DNA of 64,000 nt, from NCBI RefSeq assembly GCF_014873705.1, contig NZ_JADBDS010000007.1, forward strand, positions 1 to 64,000, given 5' to 3'. The stretch comes from Mycobacterium sp. OAS707 (GTDB lineage: Bacteria; Actinomycetota; Actinomycetes; Mycobacteriales; Mycobacteriaceae). The notes beneath the pieces were generated by a model, which was not told where the DNA came from, did not search any database, and was given only the letters and a program-made list of their open reading frames with translations. Made by a program: the position numbers and the translations under genes. Of this stretch, positions 35,901 to 44,458 are shown piece by piece (the first letter of the stretch is position 1; every line of letters starts with the position of its first letter).

Positions 35901-38900
35901 ACGCGTCCAGCAGCGCCGGGTGGATGCCGTAACCGCTCTGCTGCGAACGGATCGATGCGGGCAGTGCTACCTCCGCGAGCACTGTCGCACCGATCCCCTC
36001 CGCGGTATATGCCGCGGACAAACCCGAGAACGCGGGGCCGTACTTGATGCCGCGCTTGACCATCCAATGACGGACCTGATCTCCGTCCACCCGGCACGGG
36101 TGGGACGCCAGCAGGGCGACCAAGTCGAGCGCGGGCGCGACGTTGTCGTCCGCGACGGCATGCAGGACCGCCGACGCTCGTCGCGCGTGCTCCCCGTCCT
36201 CGACGGTGTCCACGACGAACGTGACGACACCGGGCGCCTCCACGGTCGCGACCGCGCCGACAGGGGTCTCTTCGTCGAGCAGGAGCATCTGGTCGAACGT
36301 GATGTCACGGACTTCGGCTGCCTCGCCGAGGGCCGTGGCCGCTGCCGCCAACGCCATCTCGCAGTAGGCGGCGCCGGGAAGCGCTGCAGTGTGGTGAATC
36401 TGATGATCACCCAGCCACGGCTGTGCCTCGGTGCCGACCTCTGCCTGCCAGACGTGGCGTTCCGGCTCCTCGTTCAAGTGCACATGGGCTCCCAGCAACG
36501 GATGCGCCGAGACGGTGCAAGCGCCCTGCGCCCGAGAATCCTGGCCGCTCCGCGATAACAACAGCGAACGGTGGGTCCACGTCGGCAGCGGTGCATCCAC
36601 CAGTTGGCCACCGGGGTACAGCATGGCGAAATCGACTGCGGCACCGGCATTGTGCAGATCGGCAACGAAATCCAGCATGCCGTTGGGCATCTCCTGCTCT
36701 CTGCGCATCGCAGCGAGCGCGGCCACCGGCATACCGAGTCCTCGCGCGGTCTGCCCAACGGCGTGGGTCAGCAGAGGATGCGGGGACAACTCGGCGAACA
36801 CCCGGTAACCGTCCTCGAGTGCGGCCTGCACGGCCGCCGCGAAGCGAACCGTGTGGCGCAGGTTGTCGACCCAGTAGTAGGCGTCGCATACCGGATGCTC
36901 ACGCGGGTCGAACGAGGTCGCGGAGTAGTACGGGATTTCCGGTGTCAGCGGGTTGAGTTCGGCCAGCACGTCGGTCAGTTCGTCGAGGATCGGATCGACC
37001 TGCGGCGAGTGTGATGCGACGTCGACGGCCACCTCACGCGCCATCACGTCGCGCTCCTCCCACGCCGCAACCAGCTCGCGCACGGCCTGTGTTTCGCCGC
37101 CGATCACCGTCGACTCAGGCGATGCCACCACCGCGACCACGACATCGCTGATGCCGCGCGCCATGAGCTCCGATATCACCTGCGCGGCAGGCAGTTCGAC
37201 CGATGCCATTGCGCCGGAGCCGGCGATCGTCGACATCAGCCGGGACCGTCGGCAGATCACGCGCACACCGTCTTCGAGCGACAGTGCTCCTGCCACCACC
37301 GCCGCGGCCGCCTCGCCCATGGAATGGCCGATCACGGCACCGGGCTGCACGCCGTAGGCCTTCATCGTGGCCGCCACCGCCACCTGCATGGTGAAGATCG
37401 CAGGCTGGACGAGGTCGATCCCGGTCACCGTGCCCGGCGCCGAAATCGCCTCGGTGACCGAGAATCCGGCCTCCCTCGCGATCAGCGGCTCGATCTTGGC
37501 GACCGCGGCAGCGAATTCCGGTTCGGTGGAAAGCAACTCGGCGCCCATCGCGGCCCACTGCGAACCCTGTCCGGAGAACACCCACACCGGTCCGCGGTCG
37601 TCATGTCCGACCGCAGGCTGGTACGGTGCGTCGCCGTCGGCGACCTCGAGCAAGGCGTCGGTCAGTTCGCCAAGGCTGCCGGCCATCACGGCAGTCCGCA
37701 CCGGGCGGTGGGCACGCCTGCGGGCAAGGGTGTAACCGAGATCCGACAGTGCCACGCCGCTGCCTACCGACTTGAGCCAGTCGGCCAGCCGACCGGACGT
37801 GCGGCGCAGTTCCTCGGGCGAGGTGGACGACAGTGGGAAGATCAGCTTGTCGCCCAGCACGGATTCGGTGTCCGAATCCGTCGCCGCGGCGGGTTGTTCG
37901 GCAGCTTGTTCGATGATGGCGTGCACGTTCGTCCCTGACATCCCATACGACGAGACTGCGGCCCGCCGCGGATGATCGCCGTTCGTCGGCCACGGCGTGT
38001 TCTCCTGTGGCACAAACAGTTTGGTGTCGATCTCGGCAAGTTCGTCCGGCAGCCGGTTGAAATGCAGATTCTGCGGGACCACGCCGTGTTGCAGCGAGAG
38101 GACGGTTTTGACAAGCCCTACCGCTCCGGCGGCAGACTGCGTGTGCCCCAGATTCGTCTTGACCGAACCAAGCGCGCATGGTCCGTCGATGCCGTAAACG
38201 TTGGAAAGGCTTGTGTATTCGATGGGATCCCCGACAGGGGTGCCGGGTCCATGGGCCTCGATCATGCCGATGGTGCTCGGCTCGACGCCCGCAGTCGCCA
38301 GCGCCTTCTTGTACACCTCGGTCTGCGCGGTTGCCGACGGTGTGGTGATCGTCTCGGTGCGGCCGTCCTGATTGGCGGCCGTCCCGCGCAGTACGGCAAG
38401 GATCCTGTCACCGTCGCGTTGGGCATCCGGCAGTCGCTTCAACATGACCACAGCGCAACCGTCGCCGGAGACGAATCCGTCTGCGGCCGCGTCGAATGCG
38501 TGACACTTCCCGGTCGGTGACAACATTCCAGCTGCTGAACCGCCTGCGAACCTGCGCGGGTCCAGGACGGCGTTGGCGCCGCCTGCGAGCGCGAGATCGC
38601 TCTCACCGTCGTTGAGGCTGCGGCACGCCATGTGAATGGCGAGCAGCCCGGATGAGCACGCGGTGTCGAAGGTGATCGCGGGTCCGTGCACACCGAGGGC
38701 GTAGGAGATGCGTCCCGACGCGACACTGAAATTGGCGCCGGTGACACCGTAGGGCCCCTCCATAGCGTCGGTGTCGGCGGCCAGCAGTTGATAGTCGTTG
38801 ACCGTAAGACCCATGAAAACGCCGGTCAGTGAGCCGGCGATGGTCTCCGGCGTGAAACCGGCGTGCTCCATGGCCTCCCAAGAGGTTTCGAGCAAGATCC

Positions 38901-39189
38901 GATGCTGCGGGTCCATTGCGGTCGCTTCTCGCTCGCTGATGCCGAAGAAGTCGGCGTCAAAGCCCGCGACGTCGTCCAGAAAGGCACCCCACTTGCACGG
39001 CGAGCGGCCAGGAACACCCGGTTCGGGGTCGTAGTACTCGTCGAGATCCCACCGGTCAGACGGAATTTCGGTGACCATGTCGTCGCCGCGTAACAACGCA
39101 TCCCACAACTCCTTCGGGGAGTCGATCCCCCCGGGAAGTCGGCAGGCCATTCCGATGACAGCAATGGGAGTAACGGGTGCTCTATCCAC
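32908..39189 (-). CDS. Mas/Pks5-type iterative reducing polyketide synthase
   Basis: 2093-aa type I PKS making methyl-branched fatty acids. Domains: KS (1-425; C178 in TACSS, H313 in EAHGPGT, H349 in NLGH), AT (about 535-850; S623 in GHSMG, VASHS at 724-728 as in methylmalonyl-specific Mas enzymes), DH (about 895-1170; H929, D1095), ER (about 1405-1735; NADPH loop HSATGGVGQ at 1552), KR (about 1745-1935; GGLGGLG at 1758, Y1899, N1903), ACP (about 2010-2085; S2047 in LDSL). Order KS-AT-DH-ER-KR-ACP and length match Mas (about 2100 aa). No thioesterase, so release by PapA is expected. All catalytic residues look intact. First gene of the - strand operon. Confidence 0.96.
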   Translation of the reverse strand: MDRAPVTPIAVIGMACRLPGGIDSPKELWDALLRGDDMVTEIPSDRWDLDEYYDPEPGVPGRSPCKWGAFLDDVAGFDADFFGISEREATAMDPQHRILLETSWEAMEHAGFTPETIAGSLTGVFMGLTVNDYQLLAADTDAMEGPYGVTGANFSVASGRISYALGVHGPAITFDTACSSGLLAIHMACRSLNDGESDLALAGGANAVLDPRRFAGGSAAGMLSPTGKCHAFDAAADGFVSGDGCAVVMLKRLPDAQRDGDRILAVLRGTAANQDGRTETITTPSATAQTEVYKKALATAGVEPSTIGMIEAHGPGTPVGDPIEYTSLSNVYGIDGPCALGSVKTNLGHTQSAAGAVGLVKTVLSLQHGVVPQNLHFNRLPDELAEIDTKLFVPQENTPWPTNGDHPRRAAVSSYGMSGTNVHAIIEQAAEQPAAATDSDTESVLGDKLIFPLSSTSPEELRRTSGRLADWLKSVGSGVALSDLGYTLARRRAHRPVRTAVMAGSLGELTDALLEVADGDAPYQPAVGHDDRGPVWVFSGQGSQWAAMGAELLSTEPEFAAAVAKIEPLIAREAGFSVTEAISAPGTVTGIDLVQPAIFTMQVAVAATMKAYGVQPGAVIGHSMGEAAAAVVAGALSLEDGVRVICRRSRLMSTIAGSGAMASVELPAAQVISELMARGISDVVVAVVASPESTVIGGETQAVRELVAAWEERDVMAREVAVDVASHSPQVDPILDELTDVLAELNPLTPEIPYYSATSFDPREHPVCDAYYWVDNLRHTVRFAAAVQAALEDGYRVFAELSPHPLLTHAVGQTARGLGMPVAALAAMRREQEMPNGMLDFVADLHNAGAAVDFAMLYPGGQLVDAPLPTWTHRSLLLSRSGQDSRAQGACTVSAHPLLGAHVHLNEEPERHVWQAEVGTEAQPWLGDHQIHHTAALPGAAYCEMALAAAATALGEAAEVRDITFDQMLLLDEETPVGAVATVEAPGVVTFVVDTVEDGEHARRASAVLHAVADDNVAPALDLVALLASHPCRVDGDQVRHWMVKRGIKYGPAFSGLSAAYTAEGIGATVLAEVALPASIRSQQSGYGIHPALLDACFQSVAAHASVAEVANGGMLLPLGVRSLRAYGPTRNARYCYSRVTEAGATGVEADLDVLDENGQVLLSVRGLKMGTGVSQASERDRVLGERLLTIEWEPHELPEAADAHPGAWLLVSTSATAEAVAGKLADALKAAGAQCTSMAWSQRADHKRNTEQLREHLATDGFDGVVVLTGPRNGSLDDELAVRGGEYVRHVVRIVRELPEVPGEPRLYLVTSDAQTVRNGERANLEQAGLRGLMRVIGTEHPQLRASQIDIDDHTDGEHLARQLLARSEEDETAWRNGQWYTARLSATPLRAEERQTADVEYERNGVRLQIRTPGDLDSMELVAFERVSPGPGQIEVAVTASSLNFADVLIAFGKYPTFEGRLPALGTDFAGVVTAVGKDVKDHKVGDHVGGLSGNGCWSTFVTCDANLAVKLPAGLTDAQAAATTTAHATAWYGLHDLARIRRGDRVLIHSATGGVGQAAIAIARAVGAEIFATAGSEKRRQLLRDMGIKHVYDSRTIEFADAIRKDTDGYGVDIVLNSVTGAAQRAGVELLALGGRFIEIGKRDIYGDTKMGLFPFRRNLAFYGVDLALMSISHPQQVRSLLKKVYRLTAEGSLPMPESTHYPLAAAATAIRAMGGAQHTGKLILDIPRVGHTNVAVPPEQARIFRSDGAYLITGGLGGLGLFLAEKMASAGCGRIVLTSRSQPNDKALETINLIRAMGADIVVECGDITAPGTANRLVAAATATGLPLRGVLHAAAVVEDATLENISDELIQRDWAPKVYGAWNLHRATATQPLDWFCSFSSAAALVGSPGQGAYAAANSWLDAFTKWRRAQGLPGTAIAWGAWAEVGRATAVAEAAEIAITPDEGAYAFQALLRHDRAYTGYAPLTGTPWFTALAQRSRFAERFQSTGHGSAETSKVLDELSTLPKDEWPTRLRRLISEQVSVILRRTIDPDRPLSEYGLDSLGNLELRTHIKAETGVRITSADITTIQGLAGLLCEKLESPQGASSS

Positions 39190-40149
39190 GAATCGCCTCT
39201 CGTCAGCGTGAAGTTGGCAGGAATCAGTAGGAAACGGCGGTTAGCGAGAATGCCTGCAGACTGTGGTCCGAAACGAACAGCGGAACTGCCGGACTGCACC
39301 GGTTTTGTGCGCTGTGCAGGTGCGCCTCGTGTATTGCGATGGCAGACAACAGATGTTGTCGTCCTTGCCACCCGCACGTGCACACCGCGCGCGCGTGCAG
39401 CGAACCTTTGTCCACTGCCACCACGCCGCGGCGGGCACGGCCAAGCGATAGGGATGCAGTCGGCCTGGCAAAACGATCTGCGGAGTTCGCAGCCACTAGG
39501 GCGCCCAACGGATCGTCAGGCCTTCTCGTTTGCCAATGCGTGGTCGTTCTCAGGCATGGCGGTCAACCTAACAGGGTTTTCCCAAAGATGGGAGATTACT
39601 CCCAAATTCGCAGTGCATGTGTCGCCACTTGCACACGTGTGCCGTGTGTGATAGGCATCGCCAGCACACGCCGACGAGCAAATCGGGCAAACGGCACCAG
39701 GGTTCGCAGATCATCGCGCCCGAATTGCGTACAGCGCCCTGAACTTTCGTTACCGCTGAACGAATGACCTTTCCGTGTCTTGCATTTCGTCACGTGGCGG
39801 ATGAAAGAAAACGCACGTAGTCAAGATTCCGCAAAGAAATCCGCAAACGGAGAACTTTGCTGTTGCGGTAACACCGTGTGCCGCGGCGTCGTCGATTCGG
39901 ATGACACCGAGGCATGCGGCCAGCAACCGCATAAGTGGCGATCTTGATAGCGCCGAAAACGCATGATGACTAGGTAGCTGAAGCGTTGTGTCACGTCATG
40001 CCGCCCGGGATCTACTCGCTCGACCCGGCGGCGAGACAGCGTGCTGTCCTTCGAATTGCGACGAGAGCGCTTGGGCGCAGATTCACGTCAGCGGCCACAA
40101 CCCGCAGCGCACGCGCAAGGAACGTGCGCGCATGGACTCTCGATATATG
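39190..40149. other. 960-bp non-coding stretch upstream of the PKS operon
   Basis: No convincing gene. The small open frames here (up to 147 codons) have no signal peptide, domain or codon-bias pattern I recognise. Composition is visibly richer in A+T than the rest of the window, particularly 39540-39900. It should hold the promoter of the PKS-papA-mmpL-gtf-gap operon. GTAGCTGAAGC at 39974-39984 also occurs at 19769-19779 just ahead of the FAAL gene. Confidence 0.6.
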
Positions 40150-40222
40150 TGGAGCTAAGGGGAATCGAACCCCTGACCTACTCGATGCGAACGAGTCGCG
40201 CTACCAACTGCGCCATAGCCCC
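40150..40222 (-). tRNA. tRNA-Ala (anticodon CGC)
   Basis: Full cloverleaf on the - strand: acceptor GGGGCTA pairs with TAGCTCC, D-arm GCGC/GCGC, anticodon stem ACTCG/CGAGT with loop TTCGCAT (anticodon CGC, reading GCG codons), T-arm AGGGG/CCCCT with TTCGATT, and discriminator A at 40150. The G3-U70 pair, the alanine identity element, is present. CCA is not encoded. A small hairpin (40230-40245, GGTAGC/GCTACC) lies between the glpR stop and the tRNA 5' end. This tRNA marks one edge of the lipid island. Confidence 0.97.
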
Positions 40223-40276
40223 TGGTACCGGTAGCACAGGCTACCAGCCTCGGCGCCGCCGCAGAAAATCGATTGG

Positions 40277-41314
40277 CTACTGGCCGGCGGCGCGCGGCAG
40301 GTCGAACTCGCGCGCGAACGGGGCGTAGTCGAGATGCTCGAAGATCGGGTCCTCGTCGTCGATCTCCAGCACCACCGAACCGGGCCGCCGCAGCCGCGAC
40401 GGGACCACGTCGAACTCGTGATCGTCGGTGTTCTCCACGCCCAGTCTCGATCGCGCGATCCGCTGGGCGCGGCGCCGCCGCAGCCGGGCCTCGATGCGGG
40501 TCTGCCGACGCAGGTAGGCCAGGTAGAGCAGGGTTATCGCGCTCATGGACCCGCAGGCCCACCAGGCGGCGGGGCTCAGGGTCACTGCCGCGATGCCTGC
40601 GACGACCGTCAACACGGTCAGCATCGTCAGCATCCGCTTGCGGAACTTGTACTTGCGGGCGTCGATCGTGGCAGCCCGTGCCTCCGACCGCCGCATGCGC
40701 GCGGCGCTGATCGAGTCGGCGATCTGCAGATCGGTTTCCGACGGCGCCTCTAGACCCGACGAATCGTCGACGTACTCGTATTCGTCCTCGGTGCCGTCGG
40801 ACTCGTATTCGGCCGCAGGCTCGTCGGCCTCGAGATCCTCGGGTTCCTCAGCTCCCTCACCGAAATCCAATGGCAGCTCGTCGGTCTGACCCTCGGGCTG
40901 CTCTTCGACGGCGTCGTGCGCCGACGCGCCGACCGGCAATGCACCCGCATCCTCGTCGACAACATCGACATCGAGGTAGTCCGGCTCACAGTCGATTTCA
41001 GACTCGACGGCGGCGGCGCGCACCACCGCCCGCTCCGTCGACTCGTGCGTCGCCTCGTCCTCGAGGTCGTCCTCGGGTTCGTCGTCGAGATCGCTGTCCG
41101 ACGGTTGCCAGTGCGGATCGCTGTTGTGTCCGGCCGCCGGCCTGCCGCGGCGCAGTAACCGCGCGCCGCTGCCGGTGTTGAGCACCCGCGTCGCCAATGC
41201 CACGTCGCTGGTACGACGAACGGCATCGCGCTTGCTGATCAACATCGGCACCAACACGAAGAGCCACAGCACTACGAGGGAGATCCAGAGGAGAGATTGG
41301 GGGATGCTTGGCAT
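40277..41314 (-). CDS. glpR: GlpR-like membrane protein (receptor for gephyrin-like Glp)
   Basis: 345-aa membrane protein: N-terminal helix (about 7-27, WISLVVLWLFVLVPML), a long Asp/Glu-rich disordered region (about 75-195), then a basic stretch, a pair of hydrophobic segments (about 228-268) and a basic C-terminal domain. It is downstream of galU, the MoeA-like glp and rimJ, as Rv0996 is; in Corynebacterium the equivalent protein GlpR binds Glp at the septum. The ATG at 41314 has AGGAG upstream. The name rests on context and architecture, not on an alignment. Confidence 0.72.
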   Translation of the reverse strand: MPSIPQSLLWISLVVLWLFVLVPMLISKRDAVRRTSDVALATRVLNTGSGARLLRRGRPAAGHNSDPHWQPSDSDLDDEPEDDLEDEATHESTERAVVRAAAVESEIDCEPDYLDVDVVDEDAGALPVGASAHDAVEEQPEGQTDELPLDFGEGAEEPEDLEADEPAAEYESDGTEDEYEYVDDSSGLEAPSETDLQIADSISAARMRRSEARAATIDARKYKFRKRMLTMLTVLTVVAGIAAVTLSPAAWWACGSMSAITLLYLAYLRRQTRIEARLRRRRAQRIARSRLGVENTDDHEFDVVPSRLRRPGSVVLEIDDEDPIFEHLDYAPFAREFDLPRAAGQ

Positions 41315-41470
41315 GGCGCCTGCTCCTTTCCCCTACAGGCTAGGTCCGTGACCAGCGCATCCATCGGCGGCGCGCCGAGGTCAATTACACACCTGTAATT
41401 CCCGACTTACAAGCACCATCTGCCACAAACGTCACATTGGTAACGATGGCTCGACTTCGCTGGCATGCGC

Positions 41471-42124
41471 TCAGGCCCAGTGCGCGTGGCCCTCGCGCAC
41501 CAATGCGGAGGCGGCCGAACCACGCAGCTCCTCGGTGGTGATCGCCACCAGCAGGTGATCGCGCCAGGCACCGTCGACCTCGAGGTAGCGCCGCAGCAGT
41601 CCCTCCTCGCGGAAACCGACCTTTGCCAGTACGGCCCGGCTCGCGGCGTTCTCCGGCCGCACCGTTGCCTCGACCCGATGCAGCATGACCGGTCCGAAAC
41701 AGTGGTCGAGGCCCAGCGCGAGCGCCGCTGTCGCGATCCCGCCGCCGGTGGCCGAGCTGGCCACCCAGTAGCCGATCCATGCCGAGCGCAGCGCACCGTG
41801 CGTGACGTTGCCGATGGTCAGTTGACCGGTGAACTCGCCGTTTACCTCGATGACGTACGGCAGCATCCGACCCTTACGGGCCTCCGACCGCAATCCCGAA
41901 CAGACCGCCGGCCACGACGAAACCGAATGCCGCACTTCCCAATTCACATCGGTCACCGGTTCCCACGGCTCCAAGTGGGCGCGGTCGGCCAGCCTGATCC
42001 GGCTCCAGGAGGACGCATCGCGCAGACGCACGGGCCGCAGTCGCACCAAACCACCGGCGACCCGCAACGGGCCCACCGGCGTCGGCCATCCGGGGTGCAA
42101 TGAAGTCGAACGCCACAGGTTCAT
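41471..42124 (-). CDS. rimJ: RimJ-type GNAT N-acetyltransferase
   Basis: 217-aa GNAT-fold acetyltransferase similar to RimJ/RimL, which acetylate the N-terminal alanine of ribosomal protein S5 or other targets. Acetyl-CoA loop in the segment GYWVASSATGGGIATAAL, followed by VEATVRPENAASRAVLAKVGFREEGLLRRYLEVDG, a strongly conserved RimJ block. 20 bp after the glp stop, so likely in the same transcript. The true substrate in mycobacteria is not established. Confidence 0.88.
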   Translation of the reverse strand: MNLWRSTSLHPGWPTPVGPLRVAGGLVRLRPVRLRDASSWSRIRLADRAHLEPWEPVTDVNWEVRHSVSSWPAVCSGLRSEARKGRMLPYVIEVNGEFTGQLTIGNVTHGALRSAWIGYWVASSATGGGIATAALALGLDHCFGPVMLHRVEATVRPENAASRAVLAKVGFREEGLLRRYLEVDGAWRDHLLVAITTEELRGSAASALVREGHAHWA

Positions 42125-42143
42125 GACGGCAAGCCGCTACCGT

Positions 42144-43409
42144 TCAGCCGCGCTGAGCCAGGAACGCGACGTCGACGATCTCGCCGGTGCGGATCTGTTC
42201 TGCCTCGGTCGGAACCACCACCAAACAGTTTGCTTCAGCAAGCGTCGCGAGCAGATGCGACGACGCGCCAGGCCCCCCGCCGAGAGCCTGCACCAAGTAC
42301 TCACCCGTGTCCTGGTCGCGCATCAGCTGGCCACGCAGATAACCCTTGCGGCCTGCCACCGAACTGATCGGCGACAGCGTGCGGGCCTGCACGACCCTGC
42401 GCATCGGCTGCCGCTTGCCCAGCGTCAGCCGGATCAGGGGTCGCACCATCACCTCGAAGACAACCAACGCGCTCACCGGGTTGGCGGGCAGCAGGAACAC
42501 CGGCACTCCCTCCGGGCCCAGCTGACCGAAGCCCTGAACCGAGCCGGGATGCATCGCGATGCGCGTGACTTCCATGTCGCCGAGTTGTGAGAGCACCGAG
42601 CGCACACTCTCGGCGGCCGCGCCGCCGACCGCTCCGGCGATCACCACCACCTCAGCGCGATTGACTTGGCCCTCAACGACTTCCCGAAGTTCATTCGGGT
42701 CGGTGTCGACGATTCCGACACGGGTCACCTCGGCGCCGGCGTCGCGGCCTGCCGCGGCCAGCGCGTAGGAGTTGACGTCATAGACCTGTCCGTTGCCCGG
42801 CGTCCGCGAGATGTCGACGAGCTCACCGCCTACGCACATCACCGACAGCCTGGGCCGCGGGTGAACCAGCACGCGCTCGCGGCCGACCGCCGCCAGCAGG
42901 CCCACCTGCGCCGCGCCGATGATCGTGCCTGCCCGCACGGCGACGTCGCCGGGCTGGACGTCATCGCCGGTGCGACGGACGTAGGCCCCTGACCGCACGC
43001 CACGAAGCACCGTCACTCGCGACTCGCCGCCGTCGGTCCACCGCAACGGCAGTACTGCATCTGCGAGCGTCGGCATCGGCGCACCGGTCTGCACTCGGGC
43101 GGCCTGGCGCGGCTGCAGCCGGCTCGGGGCGCGGGCACCGGCTTCGATCGAACCCATTACCGGAAGGCTCACTTCGCGGTTCCCGTCGTCCCCCTCGCCG
43201 TCATCCTCGCCGCCCCCGACGCCGAGCACATCCACGCTTCGTACGGCATACCCGTCGATGGCAGCCTGATCGAATCCAGGCAGCGGCCGTTCGGTGACGA
43301 CCTCCTCGGCGCACATCAACCCTTGGGCTTCGGCGATCGCCACCCGGACGGGTCGTGGCGCCACCGCAGCGGCCGCTACCCGGGCCTGCTGCTCCTCCAC
43401 CGAACGCAC
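42144..43409 (-). CDS. glp: MoeA/gephyrin-like protein (Glp)
   Basis: 421-aa protein with MoeA domain order (N-terminal hinge, MPT-binding domain about 185-320, C-terminal beta barrel). The early block PGFDQAAIDGYAVR is intact, but the segment that in MoeA enzymes reads about TGGVSVGDYD here reads AGAVGGAAAESV, and an acidic Gly/Asp insertion occurs near residue 66-75. Loss of these residues suggests it no longer inserts molybdenum. Corynebacterial Glp is such a protein and works in division by binding FtsZ and GlpR; the neighbour genes are the same here. Rv0994 (moeA1) is the recalled counterpart. Confidence 0.85.
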   Translation of the reverse strand: MRSVEEQQARVAAAAVAPRPVRVAIAEAQGLMCAEEVVTERPLPGFDQAAIDGYAVRSVDVLGVGGGEDDGEGDDGNREVSLPVMGSIEAGARAPSRLQPRQAARVQTGAPMPTLADAVLPLRWTDGGESRVTVLRGVRSGAYVRRTGDDVQPGDVAVRAGTIIGAAQVGLLAAVGRERVLVHPRPRLSVMCVGGELVDISRTPGNGQVYDVNSYALAAAGRDAGAEVTRVGIVDTDPNELREVVEGQVNRAEVVVIAGAVGGAAAESVRSVLSQLGDMEVTRIAMHPGSVQGFGQLGPEGVPVFLLPANPVSALVVFEVMVRPLIRLTLGKRQPMRRVVQARTLSPISSVAGRKGYLRGQLMRDQDTGEYLVQALGGGPGASSHLLATLAEANCLVVVPTEAEQIRTGEIVDVAFLAQRG

Positions 43410-43450
43410 TACTGCACGCCTTTCTGCCGTTCAGGAGCCGTCGTGGCGTA

Positions 43451-44362
43451 TCAGCAGTCGATCAGCCCTAATCGCTCCACCAGCCACCGTCGCAACTCGG
43501 GGCCGTAGTCGTCGCGTTGCAACGCAAAGTCAACCGCAGCCTTGAGATAGCCGCCAGGATTTCCGAGGTCGTGTCGAGACCCGCGATGCACGACGACGTG
43601 CACCGGATGCCCCTCTTTGATCAGCAGCGCGATGGCATCGGTCAATTGGATCTCGCCGCCTGCCCCACGCTGAACCCGCTTGAGCGCGTCGAAGATCGCA
43701 CGGTCGAGCACATAGCGGCCTGCTGCGGCGTACGGCGACGGCGCGTCCTCAGCCTTCGGCTTTTCCACCATGCCCTTGACGCGTAACACGTTGGGGTTGT
43801 TGGTATCTGGCACCTTTTCGACGTCGAACACGCCGTAGGCGCTGATCTCGTCGGGACCGACCTCGATCGCGCACAGCACCGTGCCGCCACGTTTGGCGCG
43901 CACCTTCGACATGGTTTCCAGCACACCGGTGGGCAACACGAGATCGTCGGGCAACAGCACCGCGACCGCGTCTTCGTCGGGCGCCAGGCTGACTTCGACG
44001 CATCCGACGGCGTGTCCGAGGCCGAGCGGTTCGCGCTGTACCACCGACTCGACCTTGATCAGCGCCGGTGCGCGCCGCACCTTCTCCAGCATCGAGGTCT
44101 TGCCGCGCGCCTCCAGCGTGCCCTCGAGAACCAGGTCCTCGACGAAGTGGGCGACGACGCCGTCCTTGCCTTCGGAGGTGACGATGATCAACCGCTCGGC
44201 ACCCGCCTCGGCCGCCTCGGCCGCCACCAGTTCGATGCCGGGCGTGTCGACGACGGGCAGCAATTCCTTCGGGACCGTCTTGGTCGCGGGCAAGAACCGG
44301 GTCCCAAGGCCCGCGGCAGGAACGACCGCGGTGCGCGGAATCGGAACCTGAGCTCTTGTCAT
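43451..44362 (-). CDS. galU: UTP-glucose-1-phosphate uridylyltransferase
   Basis: 303-aa nucleotidyltransferase making UDP-glucose. Signatures: VVPAAGLGTRFLPATKTVPKEL at the N-terminus (positions 13-34), AEAAEAGAERLIIVTS, LPDDLV, and VEKPKAEDAPS. UDP-glucose feeds trehalose, glycogen and glycolipid synthesis, and hence the glycosyltransferases of the lipid island. An alternative start at 44369 is not needed. Divergent from the 5-FTHF cyclo-ligase gene. Confidence 0.95.
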   Translation of the reverse strand: MTRAQVPIPRTAVVPAAGLGTRFLPATKTVPKELLPVVDTPGIELVAAEAAEAGAERLIIVTSEGKDGVVAHFVEDLVLEGTLEARGKTSMLEKVRRAPALIKVESVVQREPLGLGHAVGCVEVSLAPDEDAVAVLLPDDLVLPTGVLETMSKVRAKRGGTVLCAIEVGPDEISAYGVFDVEKVPDTNNPNVLRVKGMVEKPKAEDAPSPYAAAGRYVLDRAIFDALKRVQRGAGGEIQLTDAIALLIKEGHPVHVVVHRGSRHDLGNPGGYLKAAVDFALQRDDYGPELRRWLVERLGLIDC

Positions 44363-44458
44363 CGTTCACACCCTAACGTCCTTAGCTCGGTTAAGCCGCG
44401 AAGGCATGTATTGCGTTCGTTTTGCGACTGCCGCGAAGAGGCTGTCATCGTTGACGCC

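Noticed and set aside
39208..39932. Small ORFs (60-147 codons) in the gap upstream of the PKS gene
   Set aside because: No SD, signal peptide or recognisable domain, and they overlap each other on both strands.
40150..40222. tRNA-Ala as an integrase attachment site with a 3'-end duplication at the far side of the island
   Set aside because: No copy of the tRNA 3' end is visible near 19690-19810, and no integrase or recombinase gene is in the island.
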